Origin: Bacilli bacterium
GTDB lineage: Bacteria; Bacillota_I; Bacilli_A; RF39; UBA660
Direction: 5' to 3'
DNA length: 43,228 nucleotides
Assembly (NCBI GenBank): GCA_017512495.1
Contig: JAFWGF010000004.1
Span: forward strand, 1 to 43,228
Shown: piece after piece, positions 7,264 to 15,090 of the stretch
How the letters are laid out: every line of letters begins with the position of its first letter
Numbering within the stretch: position 1 is the stretch's first letter
Made by a program: the position numbers and the translations under genes
Notes under the pieces: model-generated
What the model was told of the DNA's origin: nothing
What the model saw: the letters and a program-made list of their open reading frames with translations, nothing else
Database searches by the model: none

Positions 7264-7803
7264 ATGAAAACAACACTTAAATATTTTGTTCATGGAACTA
7301 CTTATGATAATGCTAGTAAAAAATGTTCTGGATGGAAACAAGTACAATTAACTGATTTAGGAAAAGAACAAGCAGCAAATTTAGGAAAGATTAATTCTGA
7401 TATTAAATTTGATGTTATTTTTACATCTGATTTAATAAGAGCAATTGATAGTGCTAATATAGCATTTCCCAATGTAGAAAAGATTCAAGATGAAAGACTT
7501 AGAGAATGCAATTATGGTGATTTGGATGGAATGGATAAAAACTTAATAGTATATGAAGATCACATTGATGAGCCTTTTCCAAATGGTGAATCATTAAAAG
7601 ATGTCGAACAAAGAATTAGAAGTTTTATTGATGACATAAAAAAAGAATATCAAGGAAAAACAATTGGAATAGTTGCTCATCGTGCACCACAATTAGCTTT
7701 TGAAGTAATCACTAAGAATATTAGTTGGGAAGAAGCAAATAAAAATGATTGGCGAAAAACTGGAGATTGGCAACCAGGATGGGAATATACAATAAAAATG
7801 TAA
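7264..7803 (+). CDS. Histidine phosphatase superfamily protein with VHG in place of RHG
   Basis: The phosphoglycerate-mutase-like fold is shown by FVHGTTYDN, the SGW...LTDLGKEQAANLG helix, FTSDLIRAIDSA, the acid motif DERLRECNYGDLDG and the second catalytic histidine in GIVAHRAPQLAFE. The nucleophile His is kept, but the arginine of the usual RHG motif is valine. That is recurrent in a small Bacillota subfamily, so the gene is probably not a degraded copy. The substrate, probably a small phosphometabolite, is not predictable. Its Shine-Dalgarno is taggtgat. A TATAAT at 7241-7246 could give it a separate short-leader transcript. Confidence 0.82.
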   Translation: MKTTLKYFVHGTTYDNASKKCSGWKQVQLTDLGKEQAANLGKINSDIKFDVIFTSDLIRAIDSANIAFPNVEKIQDERLRECNYGDLDGMDKNLIVYEDHIDEPFPNGESLKDVEQRIRSFIDDIKKEYQGKTIGIVAHRAPQLAFEVITKNISWEEANKNDWRKTGDWQPGWEYTIKM

Positions 7804-7815
7804 GATATGATTATA

Positions 7816-7842
7816 AAAACTCAGAGTAATCTGAGTTTTTTT
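7816..7842. terminator. Bidirectional terminator between convergent genes
   Basis: AAAACTCAG - agtaat - CTGAGTTTT with A- and T-tracts on both sides. It serves the phosphatase (+) and the kinase-like gene (-), whose stop codon begins at its edge. Confidence 0.88.
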
Positions 7843-8539
7843 ATTTAAAATATTTCTTTTGTAATACTTTTTCTGCATCATCAAGAGTAGTAATAGGTTG
7901 ATCTGTTAAGTTTTCAATACTTGATTTTAACCATCTAAGATAAGAACTAGGATTAGCCAATTTATCTAAATCTCCAACATACCCATATTGTTCAGCTATT
8001 TCTCTATATTTCATAATATCTTCCAGCAAAAAAGAGTAAATACGATTCATCACTTCATATAAATTGTCTTCCTTATAATTTCTACCCGACAAATATAAAT
8101 AAGGTAAAGTATCTATAATTTTAAAAGAAATTTCATCATAAATTATATTTCCACAATGGAAATCTTTTATTAAAATACCTTGACTAGAAATAGAATTCAA
8201 ACTATCTGTTACAACTTGTAATTGATCACTTAAGAGGTTAATTTTTTGATTGAGAGGTTTGCATTTAGATAGACTAGTACCATGAGCATATTCCATTATA
8301 ACAGCACGAACATAATTGCCTACATAAGCACAATTTTTAGCAAATATAAAAGAAGATGAATCTATATCTTTAAATTGTAATACATAATCAGGATAATAAT
8401 CTGAATATAATAGTTTAATTACAGAGTTATCATCTAACAAAAAGCAAGTTCCATCTTTACCATAACCTAATGATTTTACTTTATGCTTATCTATATATTG
8501 TTGTAAAGTATTTAAATTGTTAAAATGTAAATCTTTCAT
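7841..8539 (-). CDS. Small atypical protein-kinase-like protein
   Basis: A 232-residue soluble protein with a minimal kinase pattern: glycine loop LGYGKDGTCFLL, the lysine in SVIKLLY, hinge IMEYAHG, catalytic loop ILIKDFHCGNIIYD (the D and N of the HxDxxxxN motif kept, the first His replaced by K/I), and IIDT in place of DFG. This is the layout of aminoglycoside-phosphotransferase or RIO/ABC1-like kinases rather than Hanks kinases. The substrate could be a protein or a small molecule. It is one of only two minus-strand genes and has its own strong promoter. Confidence 0.75.
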   Translation of the reverse strand: MKDLHFNNLNTLQQYIDKHKVKSLGYGKDGTCFLLDDNSVIKLLYSDYYPDYVLQFKDIDSSSFIFAKNCAYVGNYVRAVIMEYAHGTSLSKCKPLNQKINLLSDQLQVVTDSLNSISSQGILIKDFHCGNIIYDEISFKIIDTLPYLYLSGRNYKEDNLYEVMNRIYSFLLEDIMKYREIAEQYGYVGDLDKLANPSSYLRWLKSSIENLTDQPITTLDDAEKVLQKKYFK

Positions 8540-8557
8540 ATATACCTCATTCCAGAT

Positions 8558-8586
8558 ATTATATGTTTATTTTTAACTTTTGTAAA
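8558..8586 (-). promoter_or_regulatory. Sigma-A promoter for the minus-strand kinase-like gene
   Basis: On the minus strand, TTTACA (8586-8581), a 17-bp spacer and TATAAT (8563-8558). The transcript start is near 8551, giving a leader of about 12 nt with Shine-Dalgarno gagg. Confidence 0.8.
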
Positions 8587-8617
8587 GAAAGTAAATGTTT
8601 TAAAAAGTAGTTGCTTT

Positions 8618-8626
8618 TGATATAAT
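8618..8626 (+). promoter_or_regulatory. Extended -10 promoter for the amylase
   Basis: TGATATAAT, then aaggagg at 8630-8636 and ATG at 8644. It is divergent from the kinase promoter within a 104-bp gap. Confidence 0.7.
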
Positions 8627-8643
8627 TATAAGGAGGTTAAAAT

Positions 8644-10488
8644 ATGTTAGATGATATACAATTTGATTTAGAAAAGATAGAAACAATTAATAATAATTCG
8701 ACTAAATACAGGGTAACAACCAAAATACCACTTTCCTTAGGTTGGGTTCAAAGAATGAACTTTATTGTAGAAGATAATGAAAGAAGAATTAATTTTAATA
8801 TGAATCATACTAAGAATACTGATCGATATGCTTATTTTGAAACAGAATTAGTATTAGATACTAGTGCTTTATATCATTATTATTTTTCTTTTGAAGCTAA
8901 TAATAAATTTATGTATTATAAGAAACATAATAATAGTAATTACAATCAAATTAATACTGAAGATATGTGGAAGTTAAGCGTTAATTTTGAAGTACCAGAC
9001 TGGGCTAAAGGAAAAATTATGTATCATATATTTGTAGATAGATTTAATCGTACCGAAATACCTAAAGATATGCCGCATCGTACTATTCATAAATCTTGGG
9101 ATGAAGATATTGTAGTTGGACCAAATGATGAAGGTATTTGGAATGCTGATTTTTATGGAGGTAATTTACAAGGAATTATAAATAAATTAGATTATATAAA
9201 ATCTTTAGGAGTTAGTATAATCTATTTAAGTCCAATTGTTTGGTCACAATCTAATCATCGTTATGATGCTGCTGACTATGAGAATGTTGATCCTTATTTA
9301 GGTACAAATAAAGATTTAAAAGAGCTCTGTGATAAGGCTCATGAATTAGATATGAAAATTGTTTTAGATGCTGTATTTAATCATACTGGTAATGACAGTA
9401 AATATTTTAATCAATATAGTCATTTTAATAATATAGGTGCTTATCAAAGTAGTGATTCTAAATACTATGACTTTTATCGTAAATATATTGTAAATAATCA
9501 AACATTCTTTGATTACTGGTGGGGTATGAAGAATTTACCAGTATGTGATGGTAATTCAAAAATTTGGCAAGACTATATTTACGGTGAAGGTGGCATAATT
9601 GATTTATGGTTTGATTTAGGCATCGATGGATTAAGATTAGATGTTGCGGATGAATTATCTGATGACTTTATTGAAGGTATAAGAAAAGCAGTTAAAAGAA
9701 ATAAAGATGATGGATTTATCTTAGGAGAAGTATGGAAGAATCCTATGCGTATGAATAGGGGATATATATCTTCCGGTAAAGGAATGGATACTGTAATGAA
9801 TTATACCTTAGTAGATGCTTTAATAAGATACATTAAATATCGTGATGTATATAAATTACATGATGCTTTAAAACAGTTAAAGATAGAATATCCTGATGAT
9901 ACTATTAATAGTTTGATGAATTTTACTTCTACTCATGATATAAGTAGAGCTATTAATATATTTGGAACTAGAGAATTTCAATACAATGAAGAATGGGCTT
10001 GGAATTTATCTAACAACAATATTTATTGGCAAAAAGATTATAAATTATCTAAAGAAGATTATGAATTAGGGAAGGATATCTATAAAGCTTATTTATATAC
10101 TTTAGCATATCTTCCCGGTATTTTATCAATCTTCTATGGAGATGAAGTAGGATTACAAGGTATGGGTAATTTAGCTAATAGAAGACCTTTTCCATGGAAT
10201 AATATAGATGAAGATTTATTGGAATTTGTTAGAGATATTGGAAAGATTAGAACTAGTGAAAAATATTTAGAAACAGCTGATTTTGATATTATAGATATAA
10301 ATGATAGATATTTTATGTTTACTCGTACTAATAAAGATGATCAAGTATTATTCACAATGAATAGATCTAGTAATAAAAGTAATATATTGATTCCTAGAAT
10401 GTATCGAGATTATAATATTATTCATAGTTATAAAGATACAAATAAAGAAGAAATAGATAGTCATGGAGTATTAGTATTAAAAAAATAA
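8644..10488 (+). CDS. Glycoside hydrolase family 13 alpha-amylase / neopullulanase-type enzyme
   Basis: A 614-residue protein without a signal peptide, hence probably cytoplasmic breakdown of maltodextrins. Residues 1-105 are a beta-rich N-terminal domain (CBM34-like), as in cyclomaltodextrinases and neopullulanases. The (beta/alpha)8 barrel starts at [12 protein letters not shown]13 regions are all visible: region I DAVFNH, region [12 protein letters not shown] with nucleophile D333, region III ILGEVW with acid/base E362, region IV FTSTHD with D432. A small C-terminal beta domain follows. It is preceded by a strong aaggagg Shine-Dalgarno. No transporter or maltose regulator is adjacent, and no clear terminator follows. 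Confidence 0.93.
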   Translation: MLDDIQFDLEKIETINNNSTKYRVTTKIPLSLGWVQRMNFIVEDNERRINFNMNHTKNTDRYAYFETELVLDTSALYHYYFSFEANNKFMYYKKHNNSNYNQINTEDMWKLSVNFEVPDWAKGKIMYHIFVDRFNRTEIPKDMPHRTIHKSWDEDIVVGPNDEGIWNADFYGGNLQGIINKLDYIKSLGVSIIYLSPIVWSQSNHRYDAADYENVDPYLGTNKDLKELCDKAHELDMKIVLDAVFNHTGNDSKYFNQYSHFNNIGAYQSSDSKYYDFYRKYIVNNQTFFDYWWGMKNLPVCDGNSKIWQDYIYGEGGIIDLWFDLGIDGLRLDVADELSDDFIEGIRKAVKRNKDDGFILGEVWKNPMRMNRGYISSGKGMDTVMNYTLVDALIRYIKYRDVYKLHDALKQLKIEYPDDTINSLMNFTSTHDISRAINIFGTREFQYNEEWAWNLSNNNIYWQKDYKLSKEDYELGKDIYKAYLYTLAYLPGILSIFYGDEVGLQGMGNLANRRPFPWNNIDEDLLEFVRDIGKIRTSEKYLETADFDIIDINDRYFMFTRTNKDDQVLFTMNRSSNKSNILIPRMYRDYNIIHSYKDTNKEEIDSHGVLVLKK

Positions 10489-10507
10489 GAAAGTAGAAGT
10501 CTAGTTT

Positions 10508-10536
10508 TTGACTTGATTTGTTCTTATTGCTATAAT
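10508..10536 (+). promoter_or_regulatory. Sigma-A promoter for the 116-residue protein
   Basis: TTGACT, 17-bp spacer, TATAAT. Because the -10 lies inside any longer reading frame from the TTG at 10513, translation must start downstream, at the ATG at 10564. Confidence 0.8.
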
Positions 10537-10563
10537 AAATTTACAATGTTTGAGGAGAATATT

Positions 10564-10914
10564 ATGGAAGATTACTATAGTTTAAATTATATGCAAGTTA
10601 TGATGTATATGCATAAAATAGATGAAATAAGAAAAAGTGATCCATTTTTTGATGAATCAATTGTTGTAATATTTGAAAATTATGTAGTTGATAGAACTGC
10701 AGAAATTGCAATTGATAGTATTGGATTTAATCCATTAGTTGATAAAAAATATCGTATTACTAAGAGTCTGTTTGAATACTTAAACTGTTTAACTGGCGTA
10801 GATGTATTTGATAAAAAAGAAGTAAAAGAATTTAAAAGTATATATGAATCAGAAATAGAAGAAATATCAGATGAAAAGTTTATAAGAGTTAAAAAGAGAA
10901 ATTTAGCAAATTAA
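10564..10914 (+). CDS. Hypothetical acidic protein, 116 residues
   Basis: I do not recognise a family. The protein is soluble, rich in Asp, Glu, Ile and Tyr, with helix-prone segments (MQVMMYMHKIDEIRKS, SLFEYLNCLTGVDVFDKKEVKEF). ATG 10564 is chosen because it follows tgaggag at a normal distance and lies downstream of the promoter -10; upstream in-frame TTG and ATG codons have no ribosome site. It sits 17 nt ahead of the metallophosphoesterase and is probably co-transcribed with it. Confidence 0.7.
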   Translation: MEDYYSLNYMQVMMYMHKIDEIRKSDPFFDESIVVIFENYVVDRTAEIAIDSIGFNPLVDKKYRITKSLFEYLNCLTGVDVFDKKEVKEFKSIYESEIEEISDEKFIRVKKRNLAN

Positions 10915-10931
10915 AGAACAAGAGGTGTACT

Positions 10932-11858
10932 ATGAATAAACCATCAGATATGTTACAGGTTAGAGAAAGTATTATTTATAATAAGAATGTCGAAAATGAT
11001 ATTAAAATTGCTAGTGTTGGAGATATTCATATATCTAAATCAGTTGGAGAAAAAGATATTAATAATATTTATGAGTCTTTAGCTAGAGAAGAACCTGATT
11101 ATGTTTGTTTACTTGGAGATATAATTGATTCACCAAAAGAGTTAACTAAACGTTTTGATGATTTAGAGAAACTAATTAAGAGTTGTTCTTCTATTGCTCC
11201 TACAATGATAGTTTTAGGTGGACATGATTTTATTTATGATGTTCCTGATTTATCAGACGAATCTAATGTTTGGGGTAAACTTAATCAGTTATCAGAGGTA
11301 TACATTTTAAATGACGAAATATATAGTGATGATAAAATAATTATAGGTGGATATATTCAAAAAGAAGATGTCTATAATAATCGTTATGATAAACATACTG
11401 AAGATGCGATTGCATTTTATATAGATTTGATGCAGCATCCTGATCTTTATTCTGGATTAAGAGAAGATTTGCCTAAAGTATTTCTTACTCATTCGCCCGC
11501 AACAATTAATGATAATAGAATAAAAAGTCAATTAAGTGCGTATGACGTTATTATAACTGGCCACTATCATAATGGATGTGTTCCAGCAATGTTAGAGAAT
11601 ATCTATCCTAAGAATGCTGGTATTATTACACCAAAATTAAAGATGTTTCCTAAACAAGCTAGAGGAGTTGTTAGATTAGATACCGGAACTTATTTAATAT
11701 ATAGTGGTGGTTGGATTAAATTATCTGCTGGATCACCATTACTATTTCATCCACTTGATATGCTTTGTAATAGACAAATTGATGTTACTACATTAACTTC
11801 TAATGAAGAATATATGAATGAGAGTGTTAAAACTAAAAAATTAGTTCTTAAAAAATAG
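10932..11858 (+). CDS. Calcineurin-like metallophosphoesterase
   Basis: All five metal-binding blocks of the superfamily are recognisable in this 308-residue protein: VGDIHIS (GDxH), LLGDIID (GDxxD), LGGHDF in place of GNHD, LTHSP and ITGHYHNG (GHxH). The asparagine of GNH(D/E) is glycine, a notable change because it normally helps position the phosphate. There is no signal peptide and no membrane segment. The substrate is unknown; such proteins act on nucleotides, phosphoproteins or nucleic acid ends. The stop TAG overlaps the first bases of the terminator stem. Confidence 0.88.
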   Translation: MNKPSDMLQVRESIIYNKNVENDIKIASVGDIHISKSVGEKDINNIYESLAREEPDYVCLLGDIIDSPKELTKRFDDLEKLIKSCSSIAPTMIVLGGHDFIYDVPDLSDESNVWGKLNQLSEVYILNDEIYSDDKIIIGGYIQKEDVYNNRYDKHTEDAIAFYIDLMQHPDLYSGLREDLPKVFLTHSPATINDNRIKSQLSAYDVIITGHYHNGCVPAMLENIYPKNAGIITPKLKMFPKQARGVVRLDTGTYLIYSGGWIKLSAGSPLLFHPLDMLCNRQIDVTTLTSNEEYMNESVKTKKLVLKK

Positions 11859-11879
11859 ACTAGAACAATCTAGTCTTTT
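11857..11879 (+). terminator. Intrinsic terminator, CTAG family
   Basis: AGACTAGA - acaa - TCTAGTCT, 8 bp, then TTT. The stop codon TAG (11856-11858) overlaps its first two bases. Confidence 0.82.
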
Positions 11880-11880
11880 A

Positions 11881-11909
11881 TTGACAAATTATATGTTTTT
11901 TTGTAGAAT
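11881..11909 (+). promoter_or_regulatory. Sigma-A promoter directly after the terminator
   Basis: TTGACA, 17-bp spacer, TAGAAT. The -35 begins one base after the terminator. Confidence 0.8.
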
Positions 11910-11934
11910 ATTATGTGCTTTTTAGGGGGTATAT

Positions 11935-12534
11935 ATGAATAAATTATTTGATAATAGTCATTTTATCGCAATGCAATTTAACAAATCAAAAAATTTAAAT
12001 AGTCATTTATTTGGCTTTAAAAATTATAATATACCAAAACAAAAAAATGTTGTTCAGGTATTTCCTAATGATGATATAAGTACTTGGGATGAGGTCCTAA
12101 AATATATTGAATTTTTGAATAGTAAAAATGTATTTGAAAGTATATCTGTAGCTTGCCTTAGTGAAGAATTATTTTGTGATATTTTTGGATTTAGTGAACA
12201 AGAATATAAGGAATATATAGATTATGGTTCAAAAGAAATGAAATCTGCATGTGTTGAGGAAGACTTCCAATGGTTTGAATATACTGAACCATATGAACTT
12301 AAAATACGCTATAGAATTCCTAAAGAATTAGTGTTTGGTTCAATTGTACGTAACAAAAGTGGAGAATTAGGATTTATTGCTAATAAGAATTATATAGATA
12401 ATTTGAATGATGATGAAAAGAATGAATTTATTGAACTATATAGAGAATTAATATTAAATGAAGTGCGAAATGAAGATTTAGATGATAAATATGCTTTTCG
12501 TGATATTAAGAAATTTAAGGCTAGAGAAATCTAG
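11935..12534 (+). CDS. Hypothetical protein, 199 residues
   Basis: I do not recognise a family. It is soluble with mixed alpha/beta composition: an N-terminal stretch with NYNIPKQKNVVQVFPNDD, a central helical segment (WDEVLKYIEFLNS, FSEQEYKEYIDYGSKEM) and a charged C-terminus rich in Asp, Glu and Lys. It has its own promoter and a strong Shine-Dalgarno (aggggg). The last codons (AREI-stop) are written by the terminator hairpin itself, so the terminator has apparently trimmed or fixed the C-terminus. Confidence 0.7.
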   Translation: MNKLFDNSHFIAMQFNKSKNLNSHLFGFKNYNIPKQKNVVQVFPNDDISTWDEVLKYIEFLNSKNVFESISVACLSEELFCDIFGFSEQEYKEYIDYGSKEMKSACVEEDFQWFEYTEPYELKIRYRIPKELVFGSIVRNKSGELGFIANKNYIDNLNDDEKNEFIELYRELILNEVRNEDLDDKYAFRDIKKFKAREI

Positions 12535-12542
12535 TCTTTTTT
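12519..12542 (+). terminator. Intrinsic terminator, CTAG family, encoding the C-terminus of the preceding protein
   Basis: GGCTAGA - GAAA - TCTAGTC followed by six T. The stop TAG (12532-12534) is in the 3' arm. The stem-loop is identical to that at 21400-21417. Confidence 0.85.
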
Positions 12543-12552
12543 ATGTTATAAT
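12542..12552 (+). promoter_or_regulatory. Possible upstream promoter of the two-component operon
   Basis: TATGTTATAAT after the terminator T-run, in the same arrangement as other promoters here. If used, the leader to the regulator would be about 100 nt, unusually long for this window. Confidence 0.5.
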
Positions 12553-12606
12553 TAAAAAGAGATTTGATTATTAAAAAGAAATGATATTGTGTTATAAATA
12601 AAAAGT

Positions 12607-12628
12607 TTTAATATTCATTTAATATTCA
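12607..12628 (+). promoter_or_regulatory. Tandem 11-bp operator (putative response-regulator box)
   Basis: Two perfect head-to-tail copies of TTTAATATTCA. A tandem direct repeat with 11-bp period is the classic binding site of OmpR/PhoB-family regulators, and it lies 10 bp ahead of a -10-like TATATT (12639-12644), replacing the -35. A related pair lies at 14638-14659. The second unit also overlaps a small inverted repeat, ATTCATTT...AAATGAAT. Confidence 0.7.
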
Positions 12629-12659
12629 AATGAATAATTATATTTGAGGTGATAAAACT

Positions 12660-13349
12660 ATGCGAATATTGATTGTTGAAGATGAAGAATCACTTGCAGA
12701 ATTAGTCGCAAATAGATTAAAGAAAGAGAAATATACTGTTGATATTGCCAATGATGGAGAAGAAGGACTTTACAATGCATTAGAAGATTTATATGATCTT
12801 ATAATACTTGATATAATGCTTCCTAATATTAATGGTATTGATATATTAAAAGAAATTAAGAAGAATAATATAAAGTCTAAAGTAATAATGTTAACAGCTA
12901 AGTCTGAATTAGAAGATAAACTACTGGGATTTAGTGAAGGTGCTAATGATTATATTCCAAAACCATTTCATATTGATGAAGTAGTCGCAAGAGTTAATGC
13001 TCAATTAAGAATTGAAAAAATTAAGAATAACAATCTTGAATTTGGAGATTTGATTCTTGATTTAAAAACATCCGATATTATTAACAAGAATAATAATGAA
13101 AAGATAAATATTATTAATAAAGAATTTCAATTGTTAGAATATTTTATGAATAATCCTAATCAAGTATTATCTAAAGAAATGATATATGATAAAGTATGGG
13201 GATTAGAAAATGATTCTATTTCTAATAATTTAGAAGCTTATTTATCATTCATTAGAAAAAAATTAAAACTTATTAATTCAAATGTTCAGATAAAAGCTTT
13301 AAGAAATTTAGGTTATAAGATGGAGTATAAAGATGAAAGAACTAAATAG
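12660..13349 (+). CDS. OmpR/PhoB-family response regulator
   Basis: The receiver domain (1-115) has acidic pocket E7-D8-E9, phosphoacceptor D51 in LIILDIMLP, T79 and K101 in YIPKPF. The winged-helix DNA-binding domain (125-229) has the usual FQLLEYFMNNPNQVLSKEMI and ending RNLGYKME. Length 229 is normal. Shine-Dalgarno gaggtgat precedes the ATG. The gene overlaps the histidine kinase by 17 nt, so the two are translationally coupled. The tandem 11-bp repeat upstream suggests that it regulates itself. Confidence 0.95.
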   Translation: MRILIVEDEESLAELVANRLKKEKYTVDIANDGEEGLYNALEDLYDLIILDIMLPNINGIDILKEIKKNNIKSKVIMLTAKSELEDKLLGFSEGANDYIPKPFHIDEVVARVNAQLRIEKIKNNNLEFGDLILDLKTSDIINKNNNEKINIINKEFQLLEYFMNNPNQVLSKEMIYDKVWGLENDSISNNLEAYLSFIRKKLKLINSNVQIKALRNLGYKMEYKDERTK

Positions 13350-14547
13350 AAAAGTATTTAATACAATATTCATAATCTTATCAGTATTTATATTTATTAT
13401 TGTTTTTATATATAATGTAGAAATATATAGAAGAGAATATAGTGCTGTACAGCGAAATTTAAGCTTCATGGAAGAAAGAATTACTAAACCAAATTATAGA
13501 AATCCAATTATCGATGATGAACAAGATGATAGAGGCTTTGAAAATATGATGATTATGGATTATGAAGTATATACAGTTATATTAAGTGATGGAGAAATTG
13601 AAAGAATTATTAGTCATAGTAGTAATACCAGTGATTTTGATGTTCAAAGTATTGCAGAGAAAATTATTACTAAAAAACAAGGAATAAAGATTGGGAGTTT
13701 ATATAATAACAAGTATTCTTACAATTATTATTTAGATACAATAATTATTATCAATACCAAGAATATTAATGATAGATTAATACTTATATTAATTAAGTCA
13801 CTTATAATCTTATTAATAGTTGAAATTATGGTTTGTTATATTTCTAAAATGTTAACTGAGAGAATTACTAAGCCAGCTCAAGAATCGTTTGAGAAACAAA
13901 AAGATTTTATCGCAGATGCTTCACATGAACTTAAAACACCTCTCGCAGTAATAATGGCATCTTCAGATGAATTAAAAAGTGATAAAAAGAATTCTAAATA
14001 TGTTGACAATATCAAGTATGAATCTGAAAGAATGAATAATTTAATTAAGAGTTTATTAGATTTATCTAAATTAGAAAATGGCATATCTATTGCTAATTAT
14101 AAAGAAGAAAATATCTCAAAGATTATTGAGAGAATATGTTTAACCTTTGAGGCAATTGCTTTTGAAAATAATGTTACTATTGATACTAATATTGAAAAAG
14201 ATGTAATACTTAAATGTAGTAAAGAAGAAATAGAAAGATTAATATCAATAATATTAGATAATGCTATTAAACATAGTTATAAAGATTCTATTATTAAAGT
14301 TAATCTAAACAAGGATAAGAATAATATAAATTTAGAAATAACAAACAGTGGAGATCCAATAAAAATTGGTGATGAAGAAAAAATATTTGAAAGATTTTAT
14401 CGAGCAGATAAATCTAGAAAAAGAGATTCTAACAGATATGGTTTAGGACTTGCTATTGCAAAGAATATAGTTACTAATCATAATGGTACAATTAAAGCTT
14501 TTTCTAAAGATGGATTGACGACATTTAAAATAAATATAAAAAAATAA
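13333..14547 (+). CDS. Sensor histidine kinase, partner of the response regulator
   Basis: A 404-residue membrane kinase with TM1 at about 8-28, an extracytoplasmic loop of about 120 residues, TM2 at about 149-170, dimerisation/phosphoacceptor helix with H198 in DASHELKTPL, N box ILDNAIKHS, F box IFERFYRADKS and G2 box RYGLGLAIA. The sensor loop is rich in charged residues (IDDEQDDRGFENMM) and has no recognised sensor fold. A full HAMP domain is not evident between TM2 and the H box. The signal is unknown; the adjacent surface-protein operon suggests an envelope or surface cue. Confidence 0.95.
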   Translation: MKELNRKVFNTIFIILSVFIFIIVFIYNVEIYRREYSAVQRNLSFMEERITKPNYRNPIIDDEQDDRGFENMMIMDYEVYTVILSDGEIERIISHSSNTSDFDVQSIAEKIITKKQGIKIGSLYNNKYSYNYYLDTIIIINTKNINDRLILILIKSLIILLIVEIMVCYISKMLTERITKPAQESFEKQKDFIADASHELKTPLAVIMASSDELKSDKKNSKYVDNIKYESERMNNLIKSLLDLSKLENGISIANYKEENISKIIERICLTFEAIAFENNVTIDTNIEKDVILKCSKEEIERLISIILDNAIKHSYKDSIIKVNLNKDKNNINLEITNSGDPIKIGDEEKIFERFYRADKSRKRDSNRYGLGLAIAKNIVTNHNGTIKAFSKDGLTTFKINIKK

Positions 14548-14577
14548 GAACATTAATTAATATTTAATGTTCTTTTA
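14546..14577 (+). terminator. Intrinsic terminator after the histidine kinase
   Basis: AAGAACATTAA - 7-base loop - TTAATGTTCTT, 11 bp, with a T-rich but interrupted tail. It separates the two-component operon from the surface-protein operon. Confidence 0.75.
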
Positions 14578-14637
14578 ATTTTTATTAAGTACTATTATCT
14601 TGTAGAAAGGAGAAATGATATATAAGAAAAAATTATA

Positions 14638-14659
14638 TTTAATATTCGTTTAATTTTAC
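14638..14659 (+). promoter_or_regulatory. Second tandem 11-bp operator, upstream of the surface-protein operon
   Basis: TTTAATATTCG followed directly by TTTAATTTTAC. The first unit matches the box at 12607 in 10 of 11 bases and the second in 8 or 9. A TATATA -10 candidate lies 12 bp downstream (14672-14677). Best explanation: the response regulator at 12660 controls this operon. Confidence 0.6.
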
Positions 14660-14693
14660 GATGGTAAAGTTTATATAGAAAAGGAGATGATAT

Positions 14694-14723
14694 ATGAATA
14701 AATTTAAAGACTTCAAGGATTAA
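14694..14723 (+). CDS. Possible 9-residue leader peptide ORF
   Basis: ATG to TAA encoding MNKFKDFKD, preceded by a strong aaaggag at normal spacing. It lies between the putative operator and the first surface-protein gene. It may be a leader peptide, a translation enhancer, or the remnant of a truncated gene. The only support is the strong Shine-Dalgarno. Confidence 0.35.
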   Translation: MNKFKDFKD

Positions 14724-14773
14724 AAGAATAAAATAATATTAATATATATAAATAAAATGAATGGAGGTAATAA

Positions 14774-15076
14774 ATGAAAGATATAATGGGTGAAAAAATA
14801 ATAATATTTGTAATAGGTTTATTATTAGGTGCAGTAATCGCAACAGGAGCATTTGTTGTTTGTACAAAGACTTGTCATAATAAAGGTAACAGGGGAGAAA
14901 TAATGCAATTACCAAATGGAAATCAACCATCTATGAATAATGGACAAGGTCAAAATAATAATCAAAATGGTCAACCACCAGCAGCACCTAGTGGAGATAA
15001 TAATCAAAATAGTCAACCACCAGAAAAACCAGGAGAAAGTAACTCTCAAAATAGTACCCAAGATAATAATTCTTAG
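14774..15076 (+). CDS. Membrane-anchored low-complexity protein (N/Q/P/G-rich)
   Basis: Residues 8-28 (IIIFVIGLLLGAVIATGAFVV) form one transmembrane helix or uncleaved signal anchor. The remaining 70 residues outside are disordered and rich in Asn, Gln, Pro and Gly (repeats of NNQNGQPP and NNQNSQPP). Three methionine-poor tail units with QPP suggest internal duplication. Shine-Dalgarno ggaggt. It lies 14 nt ahead of the beta-helix gene, so the two form an operon. It may be a short surface spacer or a partner for the beta-helix protein; no family is recognised. Confidence 0.75.
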   Translation: MKDIMGEKIIIFVIGLLLGAVIATGAFVVCTKTCHNKGNRGEIMQLPNGNQPSMNNGQGQNNNQNGQPPAAPSGDNNQNSQPPEKPGESNSQNSTQDNNS

Positions 15077-15090
15077 TTAGAAAGGAGAAT

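Noticed and set aside
10513-10563. N-terminal extension of the 116-residue protein from a TTG at 10513
   Set aside because: It overlaps the TTGACT-17-TATAAT promoter and has no Shine-Dalgarno; ATG 10564 follows gagga at normal distance.
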